Source: Chloroflexota bacterium
Lineage (GTDB): Bacteria > Chloroflexota > UBA11872 > UBA12225 > JAJDUF01
Direction of reading: 5' to 3'
DNA: 64,000 bases
Assembly (NCBI GenBank): GCA_022826725.1
Contig: JAJDUF010000016.1
Coordinates: 248,001 to 312,000, forward strand
Shown: piece after piece, positions 36,025-44,225 of the stretch
Layout: each line of letters starts with the position of its first letter
Position numbering within the stretch: the stretch's first letter is position 1
Notes under the pieces: model-generated
Told to the model about the DNA's origin: nothing
The model's input: only the letters and a program-made list of their open reading frames with translations
Database searches by the model: none
Position numbers and translations under genes: made by a program

Positions 36025-37143
36025 ATGACCGGCGCTTCAACTGGCAACGGCTTCGATGCCGACGTGATTATCGCCGGGGCCAGCTTTGCCGGTCTCGCGG
36101 TAGCCCGCGAGCTACGCGGCGCCGGCCGGGTGCTGCTGCTGGACCACCAAGACATCGGCGCCGGCCAAACGTCGGCCTGCGGGACCACCGTGGACGTGCT
36201 GCGGCAGCTCGACCTGATGATCTCGCACCAGCAGACGGCCGACCGGCTGGTGCTGCATATCGGCAAGCACACCCTGTCGTACCCCTTGCCCTACCCGTAC
36301 TGCACCTTCGAATACGGGCAGTTCTGCGCGGCGCTCTTCGAGCAGTCGGGCGCGACGTTCGAGCGGGCGCGGGTGCTCGGCGTCGCCGACGGGAATGCCG
36401 TAGCGCAACACCCACCGGGACATCCCGACGGCGTCACGGTGCTGACACGCGCCGGACCGCTGCGGGCACGCTACGTCGTGGACGCGACCGGCTGGCGCAG
36501 CACCATCGCCGAGTCCGTGCAGCCGGGCTTCCTGGTGCGATCCACGTTGAGCGGGGGCATCGAAGCGGAGTTACCCTACCGCGAGGACGGGCTGCACTTT
36601 TGGGTCGGCTCCGACATCATTCGTGGCGGCTACGCTTGGGTGTTTCCCTGCGGCGAGACGGCGCGCATCGGGGTACTGGCGTTCGGTCGCACCGGCGGCC
36701 TGCGACCGGCAATGCGGAGCTTCTTCACCCGCCTGGGTTTACCCCCGGACCCGGAGGCGCCCTACCACGGCGGCCAGCTGCCGTTCGTCGCGCGGTCGGT
36801 CATGGCCGGTCCGGTCTTTGTCGCCGGCGACGCGGCGGGGATGTGCTTCGGACTGACGGGCGAGGGCATCCGCTCGGCGGTGACGTTCGCCATGCGCTGC
36901 GGACGGCTGCTGCGCGAGGTGCTGACGGGCGAGCGGACGGGGACCAGCGCGGCGCGGGCCTATACGCGCTACTTTCGGCTGCGCCGCCCGTATTTCCGGC
37001 TGATGACGTGGTTGCAGTCGCGGGTGGGACGCTTGCCCGATCCGGCGCTGTTCACGTATGCGCGCCTGGCGCATCCGTGGCCGATCTTTCCGCTCCTGAT
37101 GGGCGAGTACCTCCGCGCCTCGCGGCCCGCCTCGGCGCTCTAG
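36025..37143 (+). CDS. FAD-dependent oxidoreductase (geranylgeranyl reductase-like)
   Basis: 372 aa. N-terminal FAD site DVIIAGASFAGLAVAREL (GxGxxG-like), a middle FEYGQFCAALFEQSG, and the second FAD motif GPVFVAGDAAGMCFGLTGEG. This layout fits the geranylgeranyl reductase/halogenase group of flavoproteins, which act on lipid or aromatic substrates; the substrate cannot be assigned. ATG 36025 is chosen for the FAD domain start, but no ribosome binding site is visible and the frame is open to 35923; TATACT at 35987-35992 suggests a short or absent leader. Confidence 0.75.
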   Translation: MTGASTGNGFDADVIIAGASFAGLAVARELRGAGRVLLLDHQDIGAGQTSACGTTVDVLRQLDLMISHQQTADRLVLHIGKHTLSYPLPYPYCTFEYGQFCAALFEQSGATFERARVLGVADGNAVAQHPPGHPDGVTVLTRAGPLRARYVVDATGWRSTIAESVQPGFLVRSTLSGGIEAELPYREDGLHFWVGSDIIRGGYAWVFPCGETARIGVLAFGRTGGLRPAMRSFFTRLGLPPDPEAPYHGGQLPFVARSVMAGPVFVAGDAAGMCFGLTGEGIRSAVTFAMRCGRLLREVLTGERTGTSAARAYTRYFRLRRPYFRLMTWLQSRVGRLPDPALFTYARLAHPWPIFPLLMGEYLRASRPASAL

Positions 37144-37232
37144 GCTCGCCGCAGCACCTTAGCGACCGGCGGGCATCAAGACCGCACGCTACGACCCTGT
37201 TCCCGATCCATGCCGTGCCTCCCCGGCAATAG

Positions 37233-38039
37233 CTACGCACATCGCGCTTCTACAGGCTGCACCGCCGCTGCAAAGCCAGTGATATCCCATGTGGCAGTGA
37301 TGGTCTGATTGTCGTACTTGACGACACGCGCGACAAAGCGACGTGCCAACTTAAACTTCTCGATGATGTTGCCGGGCCACAACAAAGGCCGGGGAGCAAA
37401 AGTCGCTGTCTTGCTCGCGGAGATGCCCCAACGATGACTCTCCACCGCCCCCTCATCAAGGCGGGTCAGAACGATCGGGTCATTGCTGCCGAGGTAATCG
37501 TCCCACTCGATAAAGACCTCCGGCAACTGCACGCTGCCGCGCCAATATGTACAACGCACGAGGAGCGTGGCCCTTCCGCGTGGCGTTTCGCCAGTATAGG
37601 TAGACGACTGGATAGCAATAGCGATTCTCTGGGCACCAGTCAGCGGGTCCGTCGAAGTTAACTGCCTCCAGGCCCCGGTAGCTGGCACGGAGGTGGGTGT
37701 CTAGGTTGGCAGGGTTGTGCTAGTAGGTACAGGAGTGCGCGTCACGGTTGGTGTGATGGGTGTGCTGGTAGGTGCGGGAGTGGGAGTCGCGGTTGGAGTG
37801 GGAATGTTGGTCGCAGTTGGCGGGATGGTCGGTGGCGGATTCACCCTCGGTGTCCGTTCGGCAGAAACGGTGGGTGGTACGGTCACGGGATGAGTAGCTG
37901 GTGGATCAACTCGACGCTCGCCGCTGGTGATGGTGATCGTACCGAGGCCGACAAGGATACCTCCAGCCACGAGGATGCCGATGCTCAGAACGGCCAAGAC
38001 GCAAACAGCAACCAACAGGCCTCGTTTCAGATGGCGCAC
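37233..38039 (-). pseudogene. Membrane-anchored TagO/VasI-like domain protein split by an amber codon
   Basis: The first part (38039-37701) has an N-terminal membrane helix (LLVAVCVLAVLSIGILVAGG) and a Pro/Thr linker of TPTPTPAPTSTPI type. It ends at TAG (37703-37701), after which the same frame stays open: TPTSVPATGAWRQL and a ~140-residue domain (WDDYLGSNDPIVLTRLDEG, WGISASKTATFAPRP, RRFVARVVKYDNQTITATWD) resembling the type VI secretion-associated VasI/TagO family. Thus one ~268-codon gene with a single in-frame stop. The second part alone could start at GTG 37688 but would lack its anchor. Sequencing error is also possible. Confidence 0.7.
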
Positions 38040-38108
38040 GTGGGAGCCTCCTTAACGTGAATCCATCTTCCGGCTTGCGCTGGAATGGCGGAGCACTTAC
38101 CCATATTA

Positions 38109-38391
38109 GGTAGTGTCTCAGTTTGAAATCCGGCGTTGGTCGGGACCACGTGGGCCTGGCGCGCTCGGTGCCGCTGCCCCCCGTTACCCCAGCCATACCC
38201 GGTCGGCGGGCACCGATGCTCGTCCCCCGGAGTGGGCAGTTCAAACTGAAACGCTACTATAATCGTAATCTATACATTTATCAAATCGAAAATAGGATGC
38301 TCTGCGGGATGGCTGTGGGCATCCGCAAGGGCGGCGCCAGCCGCTCGTCCAGGGGGCTGCCGGGCTGACATTTTCAAACTGAGACACTACC
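38109..38391. mobile_element. MITE-like element with 20-bp perfect terminal inverted repeats
   Basis: GGTAGTGTCTCAGTTTGAAA (38109-38128) and its exact complement at 38372-38391 bound 283 bp without a transposase gene. The ends can be read as TA-GTGTCTCAG...CTGAGACAC-TA, compatible with the TA duplication of IS630/Tc1 elements. A third, degenerate end (TTCAAACTGAAACGCTAC, about 38239-38256) lies inside, so one element may have nested in or rearranged. An A/T-rich tract (38255-38300) stands out from the GC-rich surroundings. Confidence 0.75.
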
Positions 38392-38562
38392 CATCCCTTC
38401 TATCCATCGCGAGCCTGAAAGACACCCTATAGCATGGGGTGCGTTTGGTGGAAAACCAAGTGGATTCCGCAGTCATTGTTGGAATTGGCCTTTCCTTTTT
38501 CTCCCCGGCGCCTGGAGGCACCTCTTGGTAGACTGTGCCCACACGGTAGCAGTAGGTCGAGT

Positions 38563-39738
38563 ATGAGCCAGGAGAATCCAGCGCCTTCCGAGCAGCGTCG
38601 CACGGCGCTGATTTACAGCCCGGCGCTGGTCCAGGCGGCGCTCCCGGCCCAGCATCCGCTCAAGCTGGATCGCCCCGCGCAAGTGCGGGCGCTCATCGAG
38701 TCCTACGGCCTGCTGGCCGCGCCCGGCGTCCGCGAGGTTGCGCCCAACCCGGCGACCGTCGCGGCGGCGCGCAGCGTCCACGCGACGGACTACGTGGAGA
38801 CGGTGCGGCGCTTGAGCGGCGGGCAGCAGGTGCCGGAGATGGTGGCGCAGCGCCACGGGTTCAGCGCGTTCGGCGACAACCCGCCGTATCCGGGCATGTT
38901 CGACTTCCAGCTACTGGTCTCCGGCGCGACGCTCACGGCGGCGCGGCTGGTGCATGAGGGGACGGTTGATGCGGCGTTCAATCCGGCCGGTGGCATCAAT
39001 CACCATGCGCTGCCCGACCAAGCGAGCGGCTTCGGCATCTTCAACGACGCCGCCATTGCGCTGGCCTGGCTGCGGGACCAGGGCTTACGGGTGGCGTATG
39101 TGGACATTGACGTGCATCAGGGCGACGGCGTGGAGGCGGCGTTCGTCGAGAGCGACGAGGTGCTGACGATCTCGCTGCACGAATCGACGCTCTTCCTTTT
39201 CCCAGGACCGCAGGGCGGCCTTGCGGAGCATATCGGCACGGGGGCAGGCCGCGGCTATGCGGTCAACGTGCCGTTTGCACCCTATACCGACGACGCGACG
39301 TGGCTGTGGGCCTTCGAGGAGATCGTGCCACCGCTGCTGGCCGCCTTTCAGCCGGATATTGTCGTCACCCAGCTCGGCGCCGACGGCTACTACGACGACC
39401 CGTTGGCCCACCTGCGTCTGACGACGCACGCCTACGAGACGGTCATCGCACGCCTCCGCGACCTGGCCCCGCGCTGGGTAGCCGTAGGCGGCGGCGGTTA
39501 CGATATTGACGCGACCGCGCGGATATGGGCACTGGCGTTCGGGGCGATGGCCGGGGTAGAGCTACCGAACAAGCTCCCGCCAGGCTACGTGGCGGCCTAC
39601 GGCGGTAAGCAACTGCGTGATCCGCCGGACGCGGCGCAATCCGCCGACACCGAGCCGGCGGTCCGCGAGTTTGCCGAGGCCAGCGTTCGCACCGTTCGAC
39701 GCCTCGTCTTCCCGATCCACGGTCTGAGCACGGCCTGA
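38563..39738 (+). CDS. Histone deacetylase-family (AcuC-like) protein
   Basis: 391 aa, arginase/deacetylase fold. Motifs: NPAGGINHHALPDQASGFG (tandem His of the charge relay), YVDIDVHQGDGVE (zinc-binding Asp and His) and LGADGYYDDPL (third ligand region). Bacterial members remove acetyl groups from acetyl-CoA synthetase or polyamines. ATG 38563 is chosen since the deacetylase fold starts there; the frame is open to 38434. No acetyl-CoA synthetase or acetyltransferase is adjacent. Confidence 0.88.
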   Translation: MSQENPAPSEQRRTALIYSPALVQAALPAQHPLKLDRPAQVRALIESYGLLAAPGVREVAPNPATVAAARSVHATDYVETVRRLSGGQQVPEMVAQRHGFSAFGDNPPYPGMFDFQLLVSGATLTAARLVHEGTVDAAFNPAGGINHHALPDQASGFGIFNDAAIALAWLRDQGLRVAYVDIDVHQGDGVEAAFVESDEVLTISLHESTLFLFPGPQGGLAEHIGTGAGRGYAVNVPFAPYTDDATWLWAFEEIVPPLLAAFQPDIVVTQLGADGYYDDPLAHLRLTTHAYETVIARLRDLAPRWVAVGGGGYDIDATARIWALAFGAMAGVELPNKLPPGYVAAYGGKQLRDPPDAAQSADTEPAVREFAEASVRTVRRLVFPIHGLSTA

Positions 39739-39749
39739 GCGGTAGACCC

Positions 39750-39829
39750 CTCCCTCACCCTCCCCCGTTGCGACGGGGGAGGGAATAGACCGTCCCCCCG
39801 CTACAGCGGGGGGCCATAGGGGGGCTAGG
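39750..39829. repeat. Two adjacent palindromic repeats
   Basis: CCTCCCCCGTTGCGACGGGGGAGG (39764-39784) and an inverted family A copy CCCCCCGCTACAGCGGGG-GGCCATAGGGGGG (39793-39825). They fill the gap before the reductase gene. Confidence 0.75.
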
Positions 39830-39841
39830 AAGGCAACCACG

Positions 39842-40360
39842 GTGAGGAAGCTCAAGCTCTACAGTGCCATGTCGCTCGATGGCTATATCGCCGGCCCCAA
39901 CGGCGAGCTTGACTGGCTGGAAGCCGGTGGCGGCCTCGACTATGGCTACGACGACTTCTATGCCTCGATTGATACGACCCTGATGGGTAAGGCCACCTAT
40001 CAGGTGACGCTCACTGTGGACACGTTCCCGTACCCGGAGAAGACCAACTACGTCTTCACGAGGAGCGCACCGCCGCCGGACGCCCCACACGTGCGCTTCA
40101 TCTCCGGCGACATTGCCGCCTTTGTGCGTGCGCTGAAGGAAGCGCCGGGCAAGGACATCTGGCTGGTCGGCGGCGGCCGGATCAATACGATCATGCTCGA
40201 CGCCGGCCTCATTGACGAGCTGATTCTGACCGTCTTTCCCATCGTGCTCGGCCGTGGCATTCCCCTGTTTGCACCGGGTGCTCCGCGCTCCGGCTTCAGG
40301 ACCGTGGGCTGCGAGACCTACGAGACCGGGCTAATCCAGTGGCACTTGGTGAAGGAGTAG
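39842..40360 (+). CDS. Dihydrofolate reductase-family (RibD C-terminal-like) protein
   Basis: 172 aa. Fold and motifs of the RibD_C/DHFR superfamily: KLYSAMSLDGYIAGPNGELD at the N-terminus, LMGKATYQ, KDIWLVGGGRINTIMLDAGL and DELILTVFPIVLGRGIPLF. Uses NAD(P)H; substrate unknown. GTG 39842 has AGGAAGG upstream. Confidence 0.88.
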   Translation: MRKLKLYSAMSLDGYIAGPNGELDWLEAGGGLDYGYDDFYASIDTTLMGKATYQVTLTVDTFPYPEKTNYVFTRSAPPPDAPHVRFISGDIAAFVRALKEAPGKDIWLVGGGRINTIMLDAGLIDELILTVFPIVLGRGIPLFAPGAPRSGFRTVGCETYETGLIQWHLVKE

Positions 40361-40449
40361 GCGGGCGCCAGGCTGACGACCACTGACTACCGGCCACTGG
40401 CAGATGGTGTTACAGTGGCCGTGCGGAAAGCAGCATACAAGGAGGATTT

Positions 40450-41220
40450 ATGCGCGAGAACAGACTATTGCGCCAGCTACGGGGCGGAGAGACGACCTAC
40501 GGGTTGGGCCTCGGCCTGCCGTCCTATCCCGTCGCGGAGGCGCTCGCGCGTCAGGGCTACGACTGGTTCTACGTTGACGGCCAGCACTATCCCCTGACTT
40601 ACGAGCAGATGGCGCTGATGTGCTCCGCCATCTGGGCCAACGGCGCCACGCCGATTGTGCGCGTGCCTTGGTTCGGCCTCGATCACATTCAGCGCGCGCT
40701 CGACGCCGGCGCCGGCGGCGTGATGGTACCGGTGGTCAACACGCCCGAGGAAGCCGCGGCGGTCGTGCAGGCGGCCAAGTTTCCGCCGCGCGGCATCCGC
40801 AGCAAGGGCGGGATGCTCCACGCAGCCGCCTTCAACACGAACGCCGCCACGTATTACGAGCGCGCCAACGACGAGACGCTGGTGAGCGTACAGCTCGAAA
40901 CGCGGGAGGCCATTCTCCGGGCGGAAGAGATTCTGAGCGTAGAGGGCGTGGACGTGGTATCCGTCGGGCCGAACGACCTAGCGGCCTCGTTCGGCTACGC
41001 CGAAGCCGACGCCTGGCAACAGGACGACTTTGTGAGCGCCATTCACGGCGCCGTCACTGCCGCCGAGCGTACCGGCAAGGCGGCCGGCATCGCCGCCCGC
41101 ACGGTTGAGCAGGCCCGCGAGCGAGCCGCCGACGGCTATCGGATGGTCACGCTCGGCACCGACTTGGGCATACTCGCAGACGCAGCCGGCAGTATGGCCC
41201 AGGAGCTGGGCCTAGGATGA
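40450..41220 (+). CDS. HpcH/HpaI-family aldolase
   Basis: 256 aa class II aldolase of the HpcH/HpaI/citrate-lyase type, cleaving 2-keto-3-deoxy acids. Motifs: DWFYVDGQHYPLTYEQM, GAGGVMVPVVNTPEEA, VSVQLETREAI (metal-binding Glu) and VSVGPNDLAASFGYA (metal-binding Asp). Ribosome binding site AAGGAGGATTT. Overlaps the aminotransferase by 4 bp, so the two probably act on one pathway, such as breakdown of an amino-acid-derived keto acid; exact substrate unknown. Confidence 0.88.
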   Translation: MRENRLLRQLRGGETTYGLGLGLPSYPVAEALARQGYDWFYVDGQHYPLTYEQMALMCSAIWANGATPIVRVPWFGLDHIQRALDAGAGGVMVPVVNTPEEAAAVVQAAKFPPRGIRSKGGMLHAAAFNTNAATYYERANDETLVSVQLETREAILRAEEILSVEGVDVVSVGPNDLAASFGYAEADAWQQDDFVSAIHGAVTAAERTGKAAGIAARTVEQARERAADGYRMVTLGTDLGILADAAGSMAQELGLG

Positions 41221-42569
41221 GCATAGACGAGCGGGCAGTGCTCGATCATCTGGTGCTGGACTTTCGCCAGATGACCGCCTTCGCCGCGGACCCGTGGGTG
41301 TTCGTGCGTGGTGAGGGCGTGCGGCTGCAAGATCAAGAGGGACGCTGGTATCTCGACGGCCTGTCGGGTGTCTTCGTGACCGGGCTGGGCTACGGCAACG
41401 AGCGCATCATCCAGGCAGCGAACGAGCAGCTCCGCGCCCTGCACTTTGCGCCGCCTTTGCACGGCACCTCGCCCCCGGCCATCGAGCTGACGGCGCGGCT
41501 GCGCGAGATCGCCCCGGCCGGGATGCGCGGCGAGCATGGGGTGGCCGTGAAGCTGCTCTCCGGCGGCTCGGAGGCGACCGAGACAGCCCTGAAAATGGCC
41601 CGCCAGTACCACAAGCAATCGGGGCATCCCCGCAAGTACAAGCTCATCGGGCGGTACGGCGGCTATCACGGGGGCACGATGGGGGCGCTCGCGGCGAGCG
41701 GTGGCTGGGAGCGGCGCAGCGTCTTCGAGCCGCTCGTCGCCGGCGTGCTGCACACGCATCCGCCGGCCTGCCAGCGCTGCCCCTTCGACAAGACCTACGA
41801 CCACGGCGCGTGCGGGATCACCTGCGCGCGCTTGGTCGAGCGCACTATCGAGGCCGAGGACCCGGAGACGGTGGCGGCCGTCATCATGGAGCCAATGTCC
41901 ATCTCTTCAGCCGGGTTCGTCGTGCCGCCGCCGGAGTATTTTGCGATCCTGCGCGCGGCCTGCGACAAGCACAACGTCCTGCTCATTTTCGACGAGATCA
42001 TCACCGGGTTCGGTCGCTTGGGCATGTGGTTTGGCGCCGACTACTACGGCGTGGCGCCCGACCTGCTCGCCTGTGGCAAGGGGATGAGCGGTGGGTACGT
42101 GCCCCTGGCCGGCGTGCTCATCGCCGATCGGGTGTGGCAGGCGTTCCTCGGCGATCCCGACTCGCGGCGCGAGTTCCACCACGGCCACACCTTTGCTGGC
42201 AATCCCGTGGCCTGCGCGGCCGGGCTGGCGACGCTCGCGGAGTACGAGGAGCGCGACTTGATCGCGCACGCTGTCCAACTGGGCGGCCACCTGCACGCGC
42301 GTCTCGAGGGGTTGGCAGAGACCTATCCGTTCGTCCGGGACGTGCGCGGCGCCGGTCTCTTGCAGGGCTTCGACCTCGCCACCGACACATGGCCGGAAGC
42401 AGCCACACCACCGGGCAAACGGTTCGAGGCACTGGCCCGCGAGCGGGGAATCATTGCCCGCTGCGGCAATGACTTCGTTGGTTTCGCGCCGCCACTGGTC
42501 ATGGAGACGGCAGAGCTTGACGAGCTATGCGACATCGCCGGCGCCTGCTTGGAGGCCATGGCGCCGTGA
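41217..42569 (+). CDS. Class III PLP aminotransferase
   Basis: 450 aa omega-amino acid or beta-alanine/pyruvate-type aminotransferase. PLP lysine K288 (LLACGKGMSGGY), ring-contacting D259 (LLIFDEIITGFGR), phosphate site LLSGGSEATETALK. An extra Cys set (C185, C188, C199, C203: PACQRCPF and GACGITC) looks like a metal-binding knuckle inserted in the large domain, a feature of some subgroups. Translationally coupled to the aldolase gene by ATGA. Confidence 0.9.
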   Translation: MSIDERAVLDHLVLDFRQMTAFAADPWVFVRGEGVRLQDQEGRWYLDGLSGVFVTGLGYGNERIIQAANEQLRALHFAPPLHGTSPPAIELTARLREIAPAGMRGEHGVAVKLLSGGSEATETALKMARQYHKQSGHPRKYKLIGRYGGYHGGTMGALAASGGWERRSVFEPLVAGVLHTHPPACQRCPFDKTYDHGACGITCARLVERTIEAEDPETVAAVIMEPMSISSAGFVVPPPEYFAILRAACDKHNVLLIFDEIITGFGRLGMWFGADYYGVAPDLLACGKGMSGGYVPLAGVLIADRVWQAFLGDPDSRREFHHGHTFAGNPVACAAGLATLAEYEERDLIAHAVQLGGHLHARLEGLAETYPFVRDVRGAGLLQGFDLATDTWPEAATPPGKRFEALARERGIIARCGNDFVGFAPPLVMETAELDELCDIAGACLEAMAP

Positions 42570-42609
42570 GGCGCTCCAATGCCGGTGCAGCGATGGCGAG
42601 GACTGAGGA

Positions 42610-42834
42610 ATGACGGAGAAGCAGCGCGGCGCGCGGCGCCTGCTCGGAGTAGTGCTCCTCTCCGTCTTGCTGGTGGCGTGTGGCGCCGGCGCCCCGGCCA
42701 TCCCGCATATGGTCGAGGGGCGGCAAGATTGTCTCTCGTGTCACGCTCAGGGCGAGCAGGGAGCGCGGAAGATACCCGCCGACCACACCGGCCTCCCTAA
42801 TGAACGCTGCGAGGCCTGCCACAAGGCACCGTAG
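42610..42834 (+). CDS. Small diheme c-type cytochrome lipoprotein
   Basis: 74 aa. A lipobox LLVAC at C24 follows a basic N-terminus and hydrophobic helix, so the protein is probably lipid-anchored outside the membrane. Two haem c sites: C41-LS-C44-H45 and C67-EA-C70-H71, 22 residues apart, reminiscent of the NapB or tetrahaem-type carriers in miniature. Ribosome binding site GAGGACTGAGGA. Lies after the aminotransferase gene; no partner oxidoreductase is adjacent. Confidence 0.85.
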   Translation: MTEKQRGARRLLGVVLLSVLLVACGAGAPAIPHMVEGRQDCLSCHAQGEQGARKIPADHTGLPNERCEACHKAP

Positions 42835-42860
42835 CCCGGCGGCCGGGCGGCACGTGCCGC
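42835..42860. terminator. Two GC palindromes between convergent genes
   Basis: CCCGG-CGG-CCGGG (42835-42847) followed by the perfect palindrome GCGGCACGTGCCGC (42847-42860). No T-run follows on either strand, so a bidirectional terminator role is only likely by position. Confidence 0.35.
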
Positions 42861-42865
42861 AGCAC

Positions 42866-43162
42866 CTATGCTGCCTTACCTCGTGCCCGGATTTCTTGCT
42901 CTAGGCGCTCCAAGACCCAGCGCCGGGCCAGCGCCGTGGCGTTCAGTTCCTCCTCACGAGCGAGGGACTCCAACTGCGCCAGCGTATCGGCGTCAAGGGG
43001 GATGGTGACGCGGTCGAAGAGCTTGTCCGCAAACCGGGCCTTGACCGGCTTGAACTCGTCCTCATAGTCGGTAGTGTCGTGGGTATCCCAGAACTCGGCC
43101 TCTTCCGCGATAGTCTTGAACTCTGGGATGCGGCTCTTCTTGCGCTCTTTCTGCATGGTCAT
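42866..43162 (-). CDS. brnA: BrnA-family antitoxin, copy 1
   Basis: 98 aa. N-terminal BrnA pattern KKSRIPEFKTIAEEAEFWDT followed by HDTTDYEDEF, then a ribbon-helix-helix region (DRVTIPLDADTLAQLESLAR). BrnA neutralises the toxin and represses its operon. Overlaps the toxin stop by 4 bp. Identical to copy 2 at 90 of 98 positions. Confidence 0.88.
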   Translation of the reverse strand: MTMQKERKKSRIPEFKTIAEEAEFWDTHDTTDYEDEFKPVKARFADKLFDRVTIPLDADTLAQLESLAREEELNATALARRWVLERLEQEIRARGKAA

Positions 43163-43440
43163 CGTACTTCGCCTCGTTCAGCCCGGTAGCGACGGCGTTC
43201 CTGGCGACTTGCCGGCCGCGCGGTCACTGGATAGTAGACGCCTCCACCTTGGGGAGCAAGGATGGCCGTAAGCATCTCCCCGGCGCGGGTGAGTCCCACC
43301 GCACGGATGCGCTCCTTGTAGGTCGCGCTAATCATTGGATCGCCCTCACAAACCTCCTCGACCTCAGCAGGACTAACCCCGTGGCGGGCAATGTGAGCGG
43401 TATTCCAATCATCCCAGATGAGGCGACGAATGGGCGTCAT
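43159..43440 (-). CDS. brnT: BrnT-family toxin, copy 1
   Basis: 93 aa RelE-fold ribonuclease toxin. BrnT pattern: IWDDWNTAHIARHGVSPAEV, VEEVCEGDP, then GGVYYPVTARPASRQERRRY, whose basic C-terminal part holds the catalytic residues in the family. ATG 43440 fits the family start; the frame runs to 43515. Toxin gene first, antitoxin second, as is usual for this type. Confidence 0.82.
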   Translation of the reverse strand: MTPIRRLIWDDWNTAHIARHGVSPAEVEEVCEGDPMISATYKERIRAVGLTRAGEMLTAILAPQGGGVYYPVTARPASRQERRRYRAERGEVR

Positions 43441-43460
43441 GCTGTCATCATCACCGCCGC

Positions 43461-43757
43461 CTACGCTGCCTTGCCACGTGCCCGGATTTCTTGCTTCAGG
43501 CGCTCCAAGATCCATCTGCGTGCCAGCGCCGTGGCGTTCAGCGCCTCCTCACGAGCAAGGGTGTCCAACTGCGCCAGCGTATCGGCGTCAACGGGGATGG
43601 TCACACGGTCGAAGAGCTTGTCCGCAAACCGGGCCTTGACCGGCTTGAACTCATCCCAATAGTCGGTCAGATCATGCGTATCCCAGAACTCGGCCTCTTC
43701 CGCGATAGTCTTGAACTCTGGGATGCGGCTCTTCTTGCGCTCTTTCTGCATAGTCAT
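43461..43757 (-). CDS. brnA: BrnA-family antitoxin, copy 2
   Basis: 98 aa, same length as copy 1 with eight substitutions (among them T30L and E34W in the THDxTDYxD segment). Overlaps its toxin by 4 bp. It ends 20 bp before the start of toxin copy 1, so both modules may be one transcript of four genes. Confidence 0.88.
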   Translation of the reverse strand: MTMQKERKKSRIPEFKTIAEEAEFWDTHDLTDYWDEFKPVKARFADKLFDRVTIPVDADTLAQLDTLAREEALNATALARRWILERLKQEIRARGKAA

Positions 43758-44035
43758 CGTACCTCACCTCTTTCGTGCCGGTAGAGGCGGCGTTCCTGGC
43801 GACTTGCCGGCCGCGCGGTCACCGGGTAGTAGGTATCTCCCCCTTCATCGCTTAAGATGACGGCGAGCAACCTACCCGCATCGGTGGGGCCAATGAGCAT
43901 GATACGCCCGCTATGACCTTCCCGCATTATGAAGTCACCTCGGCACACTTCCTCCACCTCGTCAGGAACCACTGCGTGGCGGGCAATGTGAGCGGTATTC
44001 CAATCATTCCAGATGAGGCGACGAATGGGCGTCAT
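43754..44035 (-). CDS. brnT: BrnT-family toxin, copy 2
   Basis: 93 aa, aligns to copy 1 without gaps. Residues 1-20 differ once and 71-93 twice, but 24 of 30 differences fall in residues 31-70 (GDFIMREGHSGRIMLIGPTD against GDPMISATYKERIRAVGLTR). ATG 44035 matches the start of copy 1; the frame is open to 44059. Confidence 0.82.
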   Translation of the reverse strand: MTPIRRLIWNDWNTAHIARHAVVPDEVEEVCRGDFIMREGHSGRIMLIGPTDAGRLLAVILSDEGGDTYYPVTARPASRQERRLYRHERGEVR

Positions 44036-44147
44036 GCTGTCATCACCAGTGTAGAGCACTCTGACACATCACTCAAGCCGCGTTCCTCGACCAGGCGCGC
44101 ACCGCGGCGCGGGTCGTCGGCCGGCGCCCGCGAGCCGGTTGCCCTAG

Positions 44148-44174
44148 TTGCCGGCCGCTCCTGGCACGTATACT
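44148..44174 (+). promoter_or_regulatory. Candidate metG promoter
   Basis: TTGCCG (44148-44153), 15 bp, TATACT (44169-44174), 51 bp before metG. The -10 is good; the spacer is short. Confidence 0.4.
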
Positions 44175-44225
44175 GGCAGTGAGGGCGGGTAGCTCCATAC
44201 TCAACCGCCCCAGGAGGTAAGGGCC

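Noticed and set aside
37701-37703. Amber codon read as pyrrolysine
   Set aside because: The codon lies in a Pro/Thr linker, not a catalytic site, and there is no Pyl gene in view.
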